64,000 nucleotides of DNA from Gari tellinella. Lineage: Eukaryota; Mollusca; Bivalvia; Cardiida; Psammobiidae. The notes beneath the pieces are model-generated. The model saw nothing but the letters and a program-made list of their open reading frames with translations, ran no database searches and was not told the DNA's origin. A program made the position numbers and the translations under genes. The stretch lies in the NCBI GenBank assembly GCA_922989275.2, contig OV277868.1, forward strand, positions 50,342,216-50,406,215, given 5' to 3'. Below are positions 54,801-64,000 of the stretch, in pieces (within the stretch, counting starts at the first letter, position 1; every line of letters begins with the position of its first letter).

Positions 54801-57413
54801 TGAAGTGTCATTCATTGTGAGAGGCAGCATATTGGCGATTTTGAAATACAGTGCTTCCTCCCTATAACAACCCTCCCAACAACAACTCCCTACTAACAAC
54901 GACCATTGTCACAGTTCCCTAAACAGGACAATTATGTCTAAAGCTTTTACTGCTGTAATGTCGTCTTCTTAAAGTTGTCATCTGCTGTTTTCCTCAAAGT
55001 TACATATTGGACATTTGACAGAAAAAAACTTAATGACGAGTGACAAACAGCTTGAATCCAGATCAGACCTCGCGTCACATGTCGCCTGATCTGGATTCAA
55101 GCTGTTTGCAAATGTAAGCAAAGTTCGCTCCCTATAACGACTCCCTCCGAACAACGCACACATTGTTTTGCCTCCCATTGGGTGTCATTGTAGAGAGGGG
55201 CGCTGTATAGGATATGGATGGTACATTCTATGTATGTCTCTTGCAAGGAATGGCTAGGTACTGCCACCATATTTATATGGTTCTGGAACCGATTGTACCA
55301 TTTACGTAGATCAACGTTTCACAGTACTGAATACATGTATTGCAACATTCATTTCCGTATATGTTTGCAGATGTTTTTTCGCAAGGGCCCAGTGTATCGA
55401 CAAGTATCTGCACATTCTACACGACGGGGCTTGTCAGCCTGGGGATGTAACCACGACTCCCGCCCCAGGGTCCGGCACGGACGGTGAGGTGGCTGTTCTG
55501 GACTTCTTCTGTACCGCACTGTCCCAGAAAGAGTGTCCAAAGGACATACGTCTTGTGTGTGGGACCAATGGCAGGACTTATCAGAATTAGTAAGTGTACA
55601 AATACATTCGCTAACTTGTTAAACATTTTGCCTGCTGATCTCGACTTCCCTTATTTTTGCAAACATATTGGATTCAGATCGGACGTCGCGTAACGCGACG
55701 TCTGATCTGGATCCAAAACTGTTTCACACTCGTTTTAAGGTTTCTTTAGTTAAAATTTGTATCAATTTAGATTTAACAAATTTTGCAAACGATAATTTCA
55801 AAGCAGGCGATATTACAGTTGGATAAGGGTTTAATCGAACTGATGGTGTGTCAGTGTTAAAATTGAAGCAACATCTCAGCAAGTTTTAAGATTTTAAAGA
55901 GATCTAGCCCGTCATATTGTCCCGTTATGTTGGTTTACAGTGAAGCTTGCCTATAACGAAATTGGATATAACGAAGTGTTCAATACAGCATTCCCTCCCT
56001 ACAACGGCCCTCCCAACAACGACTTCCTCCTAACAACGGCCATCGCAACAATTCCCTAAACGGGACTATTAACGTTTTTACTACTGCAATGTCTTCTGCT
56101 TAATTTTGTCGCCTGCTGTTTTTTCTCGAAGTTACATATAAGTGGAGATTTTGACAGAGTTAATGAATAAATATAATAACAAGTGACAAACAGCTTGAAA
56201 CCAGATCAGACGCCGCGTTACGCGGCGTCTGATCTGGATTCAAGTTGTTTGCAAATGTCCCTCTCTATAACGACTCCCTACGAACAACGCACACGTTTTT
56301 TTTGTCTCCCGTTGGCTGTCGTTGTAGAGAGGGATCTAACTGACGTATTGGTATCTGGACCTGATATTACGAAATTAGGATATAACTAAATAGATCTGAC
56401 GGTCCCAAGGACTTTTTTGTATAAGTCAGCTTCACTGTATAGTTAACTTGAACTAATCCGTAGCATGATATATTCGTCTTCAGCGATTTCGAGTTATCGA
56501 AATTCTTCAGCAGAAACTCGAACTAGTCCGATTGAACCGGGGTCGGGTTAGAGTGACACGACTTAATATACCGATTCTAAAGGCGTTAAGAAATGGTCCA
56601 AACTGTTTGACAACCAATATCATATGTTCAGTTAAACTTCCTGAAGTCTGAATATGAGACGATCATTTTAAACATATAATAATAACAAATATAATGATAT
56701 TAATAAATACTTTATTTCATGTACCATATGTTATACTGCCGTTAACCCTTTGCCTGCTGGTCGCGACTTTATTGATTTTTGCAAACAGTTTAGATCCAGA
56801 TCAGACACCGCGTAACGCGGTGTCTGATCTTGATCCAAACTGTTTGACACTCTTCTTTAGGTTTCTTTACTTAAAAAATGTATAAATCTAAATTAAACAA
56901 ACTTTGAAGACGACAATTTCGAAGCAGACGACATCACCGCAGGATAAGGGTTAAAACGTTAACTCTTTCCCTGCCAAGTTTTATCATCTGCTTTAACCCT
57001 CTTACCGCCAAAATATCGTCTGCAACTGTAGTGTCGTCTGCAATATTTTTAAAGTCAGCTTCAGTGTTGTTTTGACTGAAGAAATGTCGATACAAGTGTC
57101 AAACAGTTTGGATTCTGATCAGACGCCACGTTACGCGGCGTCTGATCAGGATCCAATCTGTTTGCAAAGTCACCCTTTGGCGCCGTTGGCAGTGAAATAG
57201 TTAAACTGACAATATGATTGTACCATGGAAATTAGACAGTAGCAGCTCACACAGACACACTTTTGTTCTAATATTATAACACACCATGTCTACACAGTTT
57301 GCTATTTTGTCTACTGTAGCTGTGAATATGACAAAGGAAGGTGCACCCACAGAGATGTCCACGTACAAAGCTACGGACCTTGCCCTACTGACACTACTAC
57401 TCCAAAGCCGTAA
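51824..57413 (+). CDS. KAZ-C: secreted two-domain Kazal-type protease inhibitor
   Basis: Exons 51824-51869 (MIVQTLALVLCTGIS signal peptide), 53239-53344, 55371-55589 and 57320-57413 (stop TAA) join in frame to 154 residues. Donors GTAAGT, GTAATG, GTAAGT; acceptors TTACAG, TTGCAG, CTGTAG. Domain 1: C-x7-C-x8-C-x10-C-x6-C-x12-C with ATDGNTYPNR; domain 2: C-x7-C-x7-C-x10-C-x6-C-x12-C with GTNGRTYQNY. P1 residues are Ser (domain 1) and Lys (domain 2), so domain 2 looks trypsin-directed. A Thr/Pro-rich linker joins the domains, and a short PTDTTTPKP tail follows the last cysteine, absent from KAZ-A and -B. Introns contain many MITEs. An AATAAA at 57834 is a distant poly(A) candidate. Confidence 0.87.
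52140..52382. mobile_element. L-family MITE in KAZ-C intron 1
   Basis: Inverted relative to 1424-1672: CTCTTTCCTCCCTAAAACTT to GGTTCAAAGGGTTAA, with a near-perfect hairpin at 52239-52304 (AGTGAAGACCCTGATCAGAG, AGGGCTCCTTTCGGAGCCCT). A worn P-type core (51930-51985) lies upstream. Confidence 0.75.
52436..52932. mobile_element. T-family MITE interrupted by a K-family MITE
   Basis: Left end CAGTGGAGAAGACG; core at 52498-52580 carries a short extra copy of CAGATCAGACGCC. At 52653-52904 a K-family element (TTAA, CCCATTCCCCCATAG ... GGGTAAAGGG, TTAA) sits inside GTTTAAAC of the right arm, after which AAACGGGAAGAAATAACG resumes. Confidence 0.8.
53368..53605. mobile_element. CAGGGCTGCCAT-ended MITE in KAZ-C intron 2
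   Basis: CAGGGCTGCCATTTCTCCGG and its inverted partner ATGGCAGCCCTG bound about 235 bp that include a worn K hairpin (53430-53485). The ends recall hAT elements; no clear target duplication. Confidence 0.6.
53925..54075. mobile_element. P-family MITE, partial
   Basis: TTAACCGTTTTACTCTCAAT with hairpin 53977-54045 (GACGGCGCGTAATGTGGCGTC); right end GTATAGTAAGGGGATAAA. In KAZ-C intron 2. Confidence 0.7.
54150..54395. mobile_element. L-family MITE, worn
   Basis: Hairpin 54280-54345 (AAACAGTGCAAATTCTGATC, GAGCCCTCTGATATGG), with TGGACAAGTCTACTTGGAAT at the left and GAGAGAGTTAAA at the right. Confidence 0.65.
54441..54683. mobile_element. P-family MITE
   Basis: AACCCTTTAATGATC to GAGAGTGAAAGGGTTAA, module GTCGTCTGCTTCAATAGTG, hairpin 54580-54645 with perfect GACGCCGCGTGACGCGGCGTC. 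Confidence 0.8.
54849..55205. mobile_element. S-family MITE in KAZ-C intron 2
   Basis: TA on both sides; CAGTGCTTCCTCCCTATAAC to GAGAGGGGCGCTG; hairpin 55046-55108 with a decayed centre. It ends about 165 bp before exon 3. Confidence 0.8.
55620..55833. mobile_element. P-family MITE in KAZ-C intron 3
   Basis: AAACATTTTGCCTGCTGATC to TGGATAAGGGTTTAA; hairpin 55660-55724 (GACGTCGCGTAACGCGACGTC). It begins only 30 bp after exon 3. Confidence 0.75.
55986..56335. mobile_element. S-family MITE in KAZ-C intron 3
   Basis: CAGCATTCCCTCCCTACAAC to GTTGTAGAGAGGGATC (right end worn); hairpin 56187-56248 with perfect centre. Flanked by diverged copies of a TATAACGAA-rich repeat (55940 and 56360). Confidence 0.75.
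56742..56954. mobile_element. P-family MITE, intact
   Basis: TTAA on both sides, CCCTTTGCCTGCTGGTCGCG to CACCGCAGGATAAGGG; hairpin 56781-56847 with ACACCGCGTAACGCGGTGT, where both arms carry the matching change (C to T, G to A). Lies in KAZ-C intron 3. Confidence 0.85.
56959..57204. mobile_element. P-family MITE, adjacent copy
   Basis: TTAACTCTTTCCCTGCC to GGCAGTGAAATAGTTAA; CGTCTGCAATATTTTT module; hairpin 57103-57166. Separated from the previous element by only four bases, and 115 bp from exon 4 of KAZ-C. Confidence 0.8.
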
Positions 57414-57524
57414 ACCAACACAAAACACAAAACCCGAACCGCACACCCAGCACCAACAAAATGAATTACGTTTCTTCATTGTTTTGTGTAATATACGGTG
57501 CACTATGGGCGAAAAAGAAACAAC

Positions 57525-57600
57525 TGTGGCAAACAGTTTGGACCCTGATGAGACGCCAATTAACTCGGCGTCTCATCTGAATCCAAACTGTTAGAGATTC
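57525..57600. repeat. Core hairpin downstream of KAZ-C
   Basis: GGCAAACAGTTTGGACCCTG ... GAATCCAAACTGTTAG around GAGACGCCAATTAACTCGGCGTCTC; about 115 bp past the KAZ-C stop, possibly inside its 3' untranslated region. Confidence 0.7.
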
Positions 57601-57874
57601 TTATACGCTTTCTTTAAAGAAATAGTGGACAACTCGAAAAATTGCCACAAACGACATATTTTTGAATGACAGTTTTATAGTGTGCTAAATGTTAAATTGT
57701 CTAATACAAATTATTTTATGAAACAACCACCATTGTGTGATTATTTATACCTTGACTTTGCCCCCAACATTCTCATACTTGAAAAGCAACAATGCATGTT
57801 TTGATAAAATCTAACTCCAAACTGTTACTATACAATAAAGAAGAACAAGAGTCGCAGCCAGAAGAAAATGTATT

Positions 57875-57990
57875 TTTTCTCCATTATATTACATTACATT
57901 ATATTATAATATTATATTTTATTATATTATATTATATTACATGTATATTATATTATATCATATCATATTGTATTATATTATATCATGTTC
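57875..57990. repeat. AT-rich ATATTATATT microsatellite
   Basis: Repeats of TATTATATTA type. From 57990 to 58890 no gene is seen; a TC microsatellite at 58298-58335 and a decayed segment with ACAGTCAGGACTCGATACAC (58500) are the only landmarks. Confidence 0.75.
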
Positions 57991-58891
57991 AGCAAAAAAT
58001 AAGTGTTATGATTAATATTTACAGAAAGAAATTAATGGAAAAAGTTTTATGATATCTCAAAACTAGTAGTTCGTGTCCACTGTCATTAATATATCATTTA
58101 TTCGACAGCATTATTACAAAAATAATATCATTTGTAACACTCCTCGATCACGCTGCATGTTACCACTTCAAGTAATGCAACAATGTTGTTTTTATTGTCA
58201 CTTCATTAATTGCGACAGAACTTGTTAAAGTCCCTTGTGACTCGTGGTAATAGTGTTTAACTGTATAAAAACCATACAATTGAACTTAGCCGTTCTCGCT
58301 CTCTCTCCCTCCCCCCTCTCTCTCTCTCTCTCTTTATTCATTGCTTTCTTTCCTCTCTTCTATTCTCCTCTCTCTCTTTTGTAATGACGCAGTGACCAGC
58401 ATGATTCGCGTTATAAGAAGAAAATAGCGCGTAGCTACGAGAAAAAAATAACTGATGAAAAAAGGTATCATTATTACGAGAAAATATCTTATTACGTCAG
58501 TACAGTCAGGACTCGATACACTGACATCCGTTACAAAGGAATTCTCACTTACTAACACGAATTCCGTGGGAACGAACCTGCACAATGTTGTTTGATTCAG
58601 ATATAACGGAAAATTCAGGTTCCGACACCGACATGAACATTCTGGGAACCAAACAACATTTTTGCTTTATATGTCGGTTCGATATAACGACATGCTATTT
58701 TTTTGGCTTAAAACTAGAATTCCCGAGGACTGTTTTAAGCTAGAGTAGCATACAGTACCTACGATAAGTAGACGCCGATCTGTATATGTATGTGTGACCG
58801 TAGGTCTTAGTACATATATAGGTTTTAGTTTTCATGTGGTTGTAATTTTCTGTCGTATTTCACAATAAGTCTTGATTGTGATTGAAAAACT

Positions 58892-59378
58892 CTAGATATC
58901 TGGGTCCATCTAAAGACCCCAAACCTCCCTAAAACCACTTCAAACCACTCCAAACCTGCCTAAAGCACTTGAAAACAGTCCAAACCACTTAAATTCCTTA
59001 ATATCTAAACAAAAATAGCTTATAAATGACAAATTTAAGCTAAAACAATGAAAAATTTTTAATTTAAAATTAAATATTCGATGTTTTTCTTTTCAAGGGG
59101 AACAACTCGAACAAAACTTAAGATCACTTTACACAGTTACCTCTAAATATTAATTCACTATCCTAATAGCCTGTTCCTGATTTTGAAGACAAGTATTCTC
59201 TTAAAGCAGGATGAAAGTAAAGCAGAATGCACCTTAAGGCACATTCTGCTTTACTTTCAGCATGCTTTAAGCTACAATCTGTTAGAATTATAAAAAATTG
59301 CTTTTAAAAGTGGTTTTGGGAGGTTTGGATAAGTTTGGGGAGGTTTGGGGTCTTTAGACGGACCGTAGATATCTAGAT
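58892..59378. mobile_element. Foldback element with a nested K-type hairpin
   Basis: CTAGATATCTGGGTCCATCT AAAGACCCCAAACCTCCC pairs with the inverted sequence at 59310-59376. Arms about 60 bp; the inner left arm degenerates into CAAACCACTCC-like repeats. A K-type palindrome (59201-59272, AGCAGAATGCACCTTAAGGC) lies inside. Confidence 0.7.
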
Positions 59379-59484
59379 AACACAACCGGGCCTCGATATG
59401 ACCTGTTCTGTTTCGATTGCTTATCTCTCATACTTGTTCTTTATATTTGGACCAGTTACACAAGTACACAGGGCACTGGAAATC

Positions 59485-62400
59485 ATGAACTCTCTCATCA
59501 TAATTTCCCTGCTTATTGCAGTTTCCAATGGTAAGTTTGTTAACACTTCTACCCCACCCACCAGACAGTATCAATCAGCAATTACAGTCAGTTTCTGTAC
59601 TAATTTGTCTTTTGATATTTTACGCCATGGTCTGTTTCTAGTTTGGGAGACATGTGACCAATTCTGCTTTACTTTCAACCTTCTTCAATTTACAGTGTCC
59701 TAGGATATATAAGATATTCATTAAAGAGCGTATTCATGACTGTATAACGTGTAACTATTTTCTATCATGAAGGAATAAATTGAAAAGCGTAAAAATCGTT
59801 TTTATCGAGTAAGCGATTTAACAATATCACAAATTGGATGGCATTTGCAAACAAATTTTTGCCACTTGGTAATACACTATTAAAAGAAACCACCTTATCA
59901 GTTAAAATGTCTAAGCCTTTATTTGAAAGTGAAATTGTTCCTTTTAAGATCCATGAATGAATGCGTTTATAGAAAGATGTCTGATGCAAACATATATCTG
60001 TTTTTACACTCAGATTGACGATAGTAAATTTCAAATAGATGTTATTTTCAGCATTTAATGACCCCTGGTATTTTTGGTATCTGATTATTTCAAATATTCG
60101 ATTTGAATCTTTCATAGTCGCCGTCGTTCCCAAGACTTTGACTCAATTACCCATCCGCTCAAGAAAGCAACACTCAGTAATATCGCTTAAAAACGTGAAA
60201 TCGATTAATTTTGAAAAAAGCATTAGAAGAAACAGTGAAAATAATAAACTGAAGGTGAATAATCATAACACTCTAAAGTAAATAATTATGAGGATCACAA
60301 AACTACTTTCACTTTCGTTGTGTACGAATGGTAACGGGCACTCTCTATGAAGGAGGAATTGGAACGGGTCGTTTCGGGCCTTGTTTGTTTCGGCCTGAGT
60401 TGTCTCGACTTAGGTCGCTTCGAGGTAGCTCGTTTCGGTCCATTTGGTGAGTAGTTTTTGGACCAACATTTCCATAACTTATCGTGCATTAACATGCTAG
60501 CTGTACAAACAGTGAAAACCCTGATCTGATATTTTAGAAATCAAGTATATCAATCAATGATATTATTAATGTAATACATATTCATTCAAGTGGTAAAATT
60601 TTGAGTTTAAATCAAGATCAAAACTGCAGAAATGCGACATTAATAAGAACATGTTTTTTGAATCCAGACAAGATGCTTGCTGAATAACATTGACTGAGTT
60701 ATTCAGAATCTGGTCTTCTTCTGATCTGAAGATGGAAACTGAGTGATGCTTGGGTGAAAAGGATCTTACCTATTAATGTTTAATTATGCTTGAATTTTTT
60801 TATCTTGTTTCATGAAATTTTTTACAATACAGGAAAACCCCTCTAAACCGGACATGTTTCGGGACAACATAAATGGCCGGTTTAGAGGGGTTTCCGGTTT
60901 AGAGGGGTTTCTAGTATTGCAGATAGCTGATCACTTAAAACAGGTTGAAAGGAAAGCAGAATGCGCCTTAAGGCGCATTCTGCTTTACTTTCAACCTTCT
61001 TTAAACTATCATCTGCTAGAATATAGATAATAGTCGTGATGATACATATTCGTGAATGTATTTTCTTCACTGTAGGAATGTTTAAGGCTTGAAAAGATAT
61101 ATTTATAGTGTAATGGGTTAAGATTAGGAAGGGTTTAAAACGGTACCAACTTTTTTGTCCGGTTTAGAGAGAATTCCGGTATTTAGAGGTTCCGGTTTAG
61201 AGGTGTTTAACTGTACAGTGTTTAGGCCGACTCCGGGTTTCCGTTGCTTTACAGTATTGTTCAATGCTTCAAGAAACTATATTTGTTCTCTCCGAATTTT
61301 TACTTTAAGTAAACTCCTGGTTTTATCTCCACACCCCATAACTCTGTAATTGAGTTTGAAACCATCATCAGTGCTCTCAATAATTGTTTTTTATTTGGAA
61401 CTAAACAACAATTTTCCCACATAATGTTGCTTGTGTTGCAGTAACACACGGTCAGTTCTTGAACTGCGATTGGGTAAACGGTTTAGACTGTGCCAACTAT
61501 GTCGAGAGCAATTACATCCAGTGCGGTTCAGACGGGACAACCTACACTAACAGGTACAGTAAACGACCACTAAATTGTATTAGCACATGGCTTGGAGCTC
61601 TCGGCCAATCAGATGCCTCAAAAACCTATGAATATATCGTTTATTTCAACAAACCATGGAATAACTAACAAACTGTTCACTTATTCCAAGCTTCCGTCAT
61701 CTCAAGGCAATTTGACGTCACAATTCTAAAAACAGCTGAGGTCAGAGGTGAACTGCACACGCTTCATGACGTTATATTATGTACAGTGAGACCTAGACTT
61801 TAAAGACAATTACTAATGAATTGTGCTTAAATATAGAGCTTCAAAAAGCGTTATTTATGTTGGTGTTAAAGCATGCTTAATGTCTCAAACTTATCATTTG
61901 AAATAACCTTTCAATTTTAGTAAAATATTACAAACAAAATGACTTTTTCGTCTAAAACAGAAATCAGAAACGAATGGTTTTCTTGTTTTCCTCGAGCCCA
62001 AGCCAGTGCTAAATAGGTTAGACCATGGTTGCGCGCGAATAAACGACAAAGTTACGCCCCCTCGAACTATATCGTTTATTCGCTTGCAACCATGGTCTAA
62101 CCTATACTTAATCAATATACATGTATTTAACTAATTCATGGTCAAGTGTTATCGTCTGCTTTAACCCTCTTACCGTCGAAATATGGTCTGCATTCATAGT
62201 GCAGGGCTCCAGACAAGAGGGAGTAAACTGTACAAATCCAACATTTTCTCACTTATTTAAGCATCAAATCCTATGATGTTACTACTCATTAGAATCGTCT
62301 TTTCGAGACGATTTTAATGAGTAGTGACACCATAGGGTTTAAAGTAGTAATAAAGATTTCAGTTTTTGAAACACCCCTTTATCTGGAGCCCTGATAGTGT

Positions 62401-63767
62401 CGTCTGCAATATTTTTCAAGTCAGATTTATGGTCGTTACAATTGTACATGTATATCTCAAATGCCAATAAAGTCAGAATTGAAATAAATGGGTAAAGCAA
62501 AATGCGCCTTTATATAACATCACGTTACGCGGCGTCTAACCAGGATCCAACTGTTTGGAAAAACTCACGTTGGCGCCATTGGCAGTGGAAAAGTTAAAAC
62601 AAGGTGACAGTAAAAGAAAAATAATAGAAAAAGGAGAGTTTGCCCTCCGAAACAAAACGTTTCATTCCCCACCATATATCCAAAAACATAACTTTGAACA
62701 ATTCATTCATTTAACAATTTTCGACGTCGCGAAAGAGAGCAAAGGTCACTCAATTATGGCCGACTTGAAAGTATGTATATAGTGTTATATGCTATGTAAA
62801 CATATTGCTTTAGCTACCATATATCTTTCATACAATTAATTAGCCTTATTTCAGTGAATAGAGATTCTATTGTATTAATTTGGTGTTTATAGAGGAGAAT
62901 AGGTTATTTTCTTTCCTAATAAACGCATTTACGCTAAAACTGTTATTTCCATTGCAAACAGTTTGGAGCCAAATCAGACGCCGGGTAACCCGGCGTCTGA
63001 TCATGCTCCAAACTGTTTGACATTTAGATTTAAATGAATAGTGAGAAATGTCAAATAGTTATTATTTTCTACATTTAAGCGAAACACGTTTGCTTTTCGT
63101 TTGAGTTTAAACGGGAAAGAATAACATGTTCGCCTCTCCACTGCATTTGTAGACCTTGGATTATTTAGAGAATGATGATAGTGCTTGCTATATACATGTA
63201 CTTTATACTAAAGAATCCAAAATCAATGCCAACTCACATTATTGACATTTTCTCCTGATCTAGTTCTATAGAGAATTTATGTAAGCCATGCCATATACTT
63301 ATATGTTATACAGCTATGGGCATTGCATAACGTGCAAAACGACTGACCCGCAACAACAATCCATATCGGTCATATACGTGTACCAACGTTCCACGTAGGT
63401 TACAATTGTATATCTCAAATGCCAAATAAACAAAGTCAGAGCTGAAATGAATGGGTAAAGCAAAATGCGCCTTTATAGATATAACATCTGTTTTACTGAG
63501 ATCAGTCTGCATAAAGCGGTCACATGATAAAGTGTTCTCATGCAGGTGTGTTTTCGCCAAGTCCCACTGCGCTCACACAGACTTGCAAACCTTGCACGCC
63601 GGTGCCTGTCTGCCATCGGAGGTGAGTACAACTCCCTCACCCATATCCAGCATCACTGACGGAGGAACCATAGTCCTGGACTTCTTCTGTACACAATTAG
63701 CACACACAGACTGCGGGCACGAGATAAAATTGGTCTGCGGGACAGATGGCTTCAGCTACCTCAACTA
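59485..63767 (+). CDS. KAZ-D: secreted Kazal-type protease inhibitor, 3' end beyond the window
   Basis: Exons 59485-59530 (MNSLIIISLLIAVSN signal peptide), 61442-61553 and 63546-63767 join in frame; donors GTAAGT, GTACAG, GTAAGT; acceptors TTGCAG, ATGCAG. A short last exon like that of KAZ-C is expected past 64000. Domain 1: C-x7-C-x10-C-x10-C-x6-C-x12-C with GSDGTTYTNR; domain 2 begins C-x7-C-x7-C with GTDGFSYLN and is cut at the exon end. P1 residues would be Asn and His. Exon 2 resembles that of KAZ-C closely (GQFLNCDWV versus GQFLNCNWV), so C and D are the nearest relatives. The linker contains TTPSPISSITDGG. The 105-codon open frame ending at 63768 is exon 3 read with upstream intron. 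Confidence 0.87.
60832..61222. mobile_element. TA-type MITE with a nested K-family copy, in KAZ-D intron 1
   Basis: TACAGGAAAACCCCTCTAAA and an inverted partner (GGTTTAGAGGTGTTTAACTGTA) bound the outer element, which has extra CCGGTTTAGAGGGG repeats. The K-type palindrome at 60936-61010 (AGCAGAATGCGCCTTAAGGC) and the end GTAATGGGTTAA (61122) mark the nested copy. Confidence 0.65.
61554..62011. other. KAZ-D intron 2, first part
   Basis: No repeat or exon recognised. The 69-codon frame here is exon 2 running on into the intron. Confidence 0.5.
62012..62106. repeat. Short foldback element
   Basis: TAGGTTAGACCATGGTTGCG and CGCTTGCAACCATGGTCTAACCTA are near-perfect inverted ends around a 45-bp middle; a CGAATAAACGA / TCGTTTATTCG pair continues the arm. 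TA flanks are possible. Confidence 0.75.
62158..62600. mobile_element. P-family MITE carrying an H-family insertion and a KAZ-D intron segment
   Basis: TTTAACCCTCTTACCGTCGA starts the P copy and GGCAGTGGAAAAGTTAA ends it. At 62210-62392 an H element (CAGGGCTCCAGACAAGAGGG ... TATCTGGAGCCCTG) is inserted with ATAGTG repeated on both sides. At 62441-62524 lies a segment nearly identical to 63408-63487, beside exon 3 of KAZ-D. The core hairpin is reduced to its right half (62522-62560). Confidence 0.7.
62888..63143. mobile_element. T-family MITE in KAZ-D intron 2
   Basis: AGAGGAGAATAGGTTATT to CGCCTCTCCACTG; hairpin 62955-63021 with GACGCCGGGTAACCCGGCG. From 63144 to 63407 no feature is seen. 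Confidence 0.8.
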
Positions 63768-63786
63768 GTAAGTTTTATATTAAGTA

Positions 63787-64000
63787 CAGTGCTCCCTCTC
63801 TACAACGGCCCTCCCTACAACGCCTCCCTCCTTACAATGACCATTGCCGCTGTTATGTCCAACCTTTTCATGGCTGCAATACCGTCTACTTAAAGTTGTC
63901 GTCTGATGCTTTCTCAAATTTACATTTAAATGCACATGTTGAGAGAATAAATATAATGACGAGTGACAAACAGATTGAATCCAGATCAGACGCCGTGTAA
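63787..64000. mobile_element. S-family MITE, cut by the window edge
   Basis: Starts CAGTGCTCCCTCTCTACAAC after TA, 20 bp past exon 3 of KAZ-D; includes GTCGTCTGATGC and the left arm of the core hairpin (63966-64000). Confidence 0.85.

Noticed and set aside
57201..57503. 100-codon minus-strand frame
   Set aside because: It overlaps exon 4 of KAZ-C on the opposite strand, which has an acceptor, correct phase, Kazal cysteines and a stop.

Overview
The window reads as nuclear DNA of a bivalve mollusc. The evidence is intron-containing genes with GT/AG junctions, secreted two-domain Kazal proteins, CR1/L2-like LINE tails, and a very dense load of short inverted-repeat transposons. A dreissenid mussel is possible from the character of the repeats, but that is only an impression. 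There is no rRNA, no CRISPR array and no bacterial-type operon outside a virus-like element.

Host genes. (1) On the minus strand, two exons of a secreted, probably GPI-anchored, cysteine-rich receptor-ectodomain-like protein lie at 14991-14081 and about 9722-8955. (2) From 31.9 kb to the right edge lies a cluster of four paralogous Kazal-type protease-inhibitor genes, none of them visible as a single open frame. I rebuilt them from splice sites. KAZ-A (36693-31901) and KAZ-B (48077-44297) are on the minus strand; KAZ-C (51824-57413) and KAZ-D (59485 to beyond 63767, cut by the window edge) are on the plus strand. Each has a 43-46 bp signal-peptide exon, a 106-124 bp exon, a 207-222 bp exon and, where visible, a 67-94 bp last exon. 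Intron phases are the same at all three introns, so the four arose by duplication. The products are about 145-154 aa with two Kazal domains whose predicted P1 residues differ.

Virus-like element, 20307-30101. A 9.8-kb insert begins AG, ends CT, is flanked by the 6-bp duplication AAAGGG and has inverted repeats of up to 1.5 kb. These are hallmarks of Maverick/Polinton elements. It lacks recognisable polymerase B, integrase, ATPase or protease genes. On its minus strand it carries a BIR-domain (IAP-like) gene, a small unknown gene, a gene with two PC4/p15-like domains, a cysteine-rich ORF and a fragment resembling a Maverick structural protein. Its middle is filled with tandem repeats.

Everything else is mostly small inverted-repeat transposons (MITEs), labelled here by family. 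T: ends CAGTGGAG, TA target. S: ends CAGYGCTCCCTC, TA target. P: ends CCCTTTCAC or CCCTTTGCCTG, TTAA target. L: TTAA target, AGAGGGCTC hairpin. K: ends CCCATTACCCCATA, TTAA target, GCAGAATG hairpin. R: ends GGGCCCGTTT, TTACGAC hairpin. Q: ends ACAGTCGAA. H: ends CAGGGCTCC. Families T, S and P, plus the inverted repeats of the Polinton-like element, share one hairpin core of about 65 bp (arms CAGTTTGGATCCTGATCAGA, centre GACGCCGCGT). The core or its remnants occur about 50 times in 64 kb and account for most short open frames in the window. Several tRNA-like sequences, a 63/70-bp satellite and other tandem arrays complete the picture.
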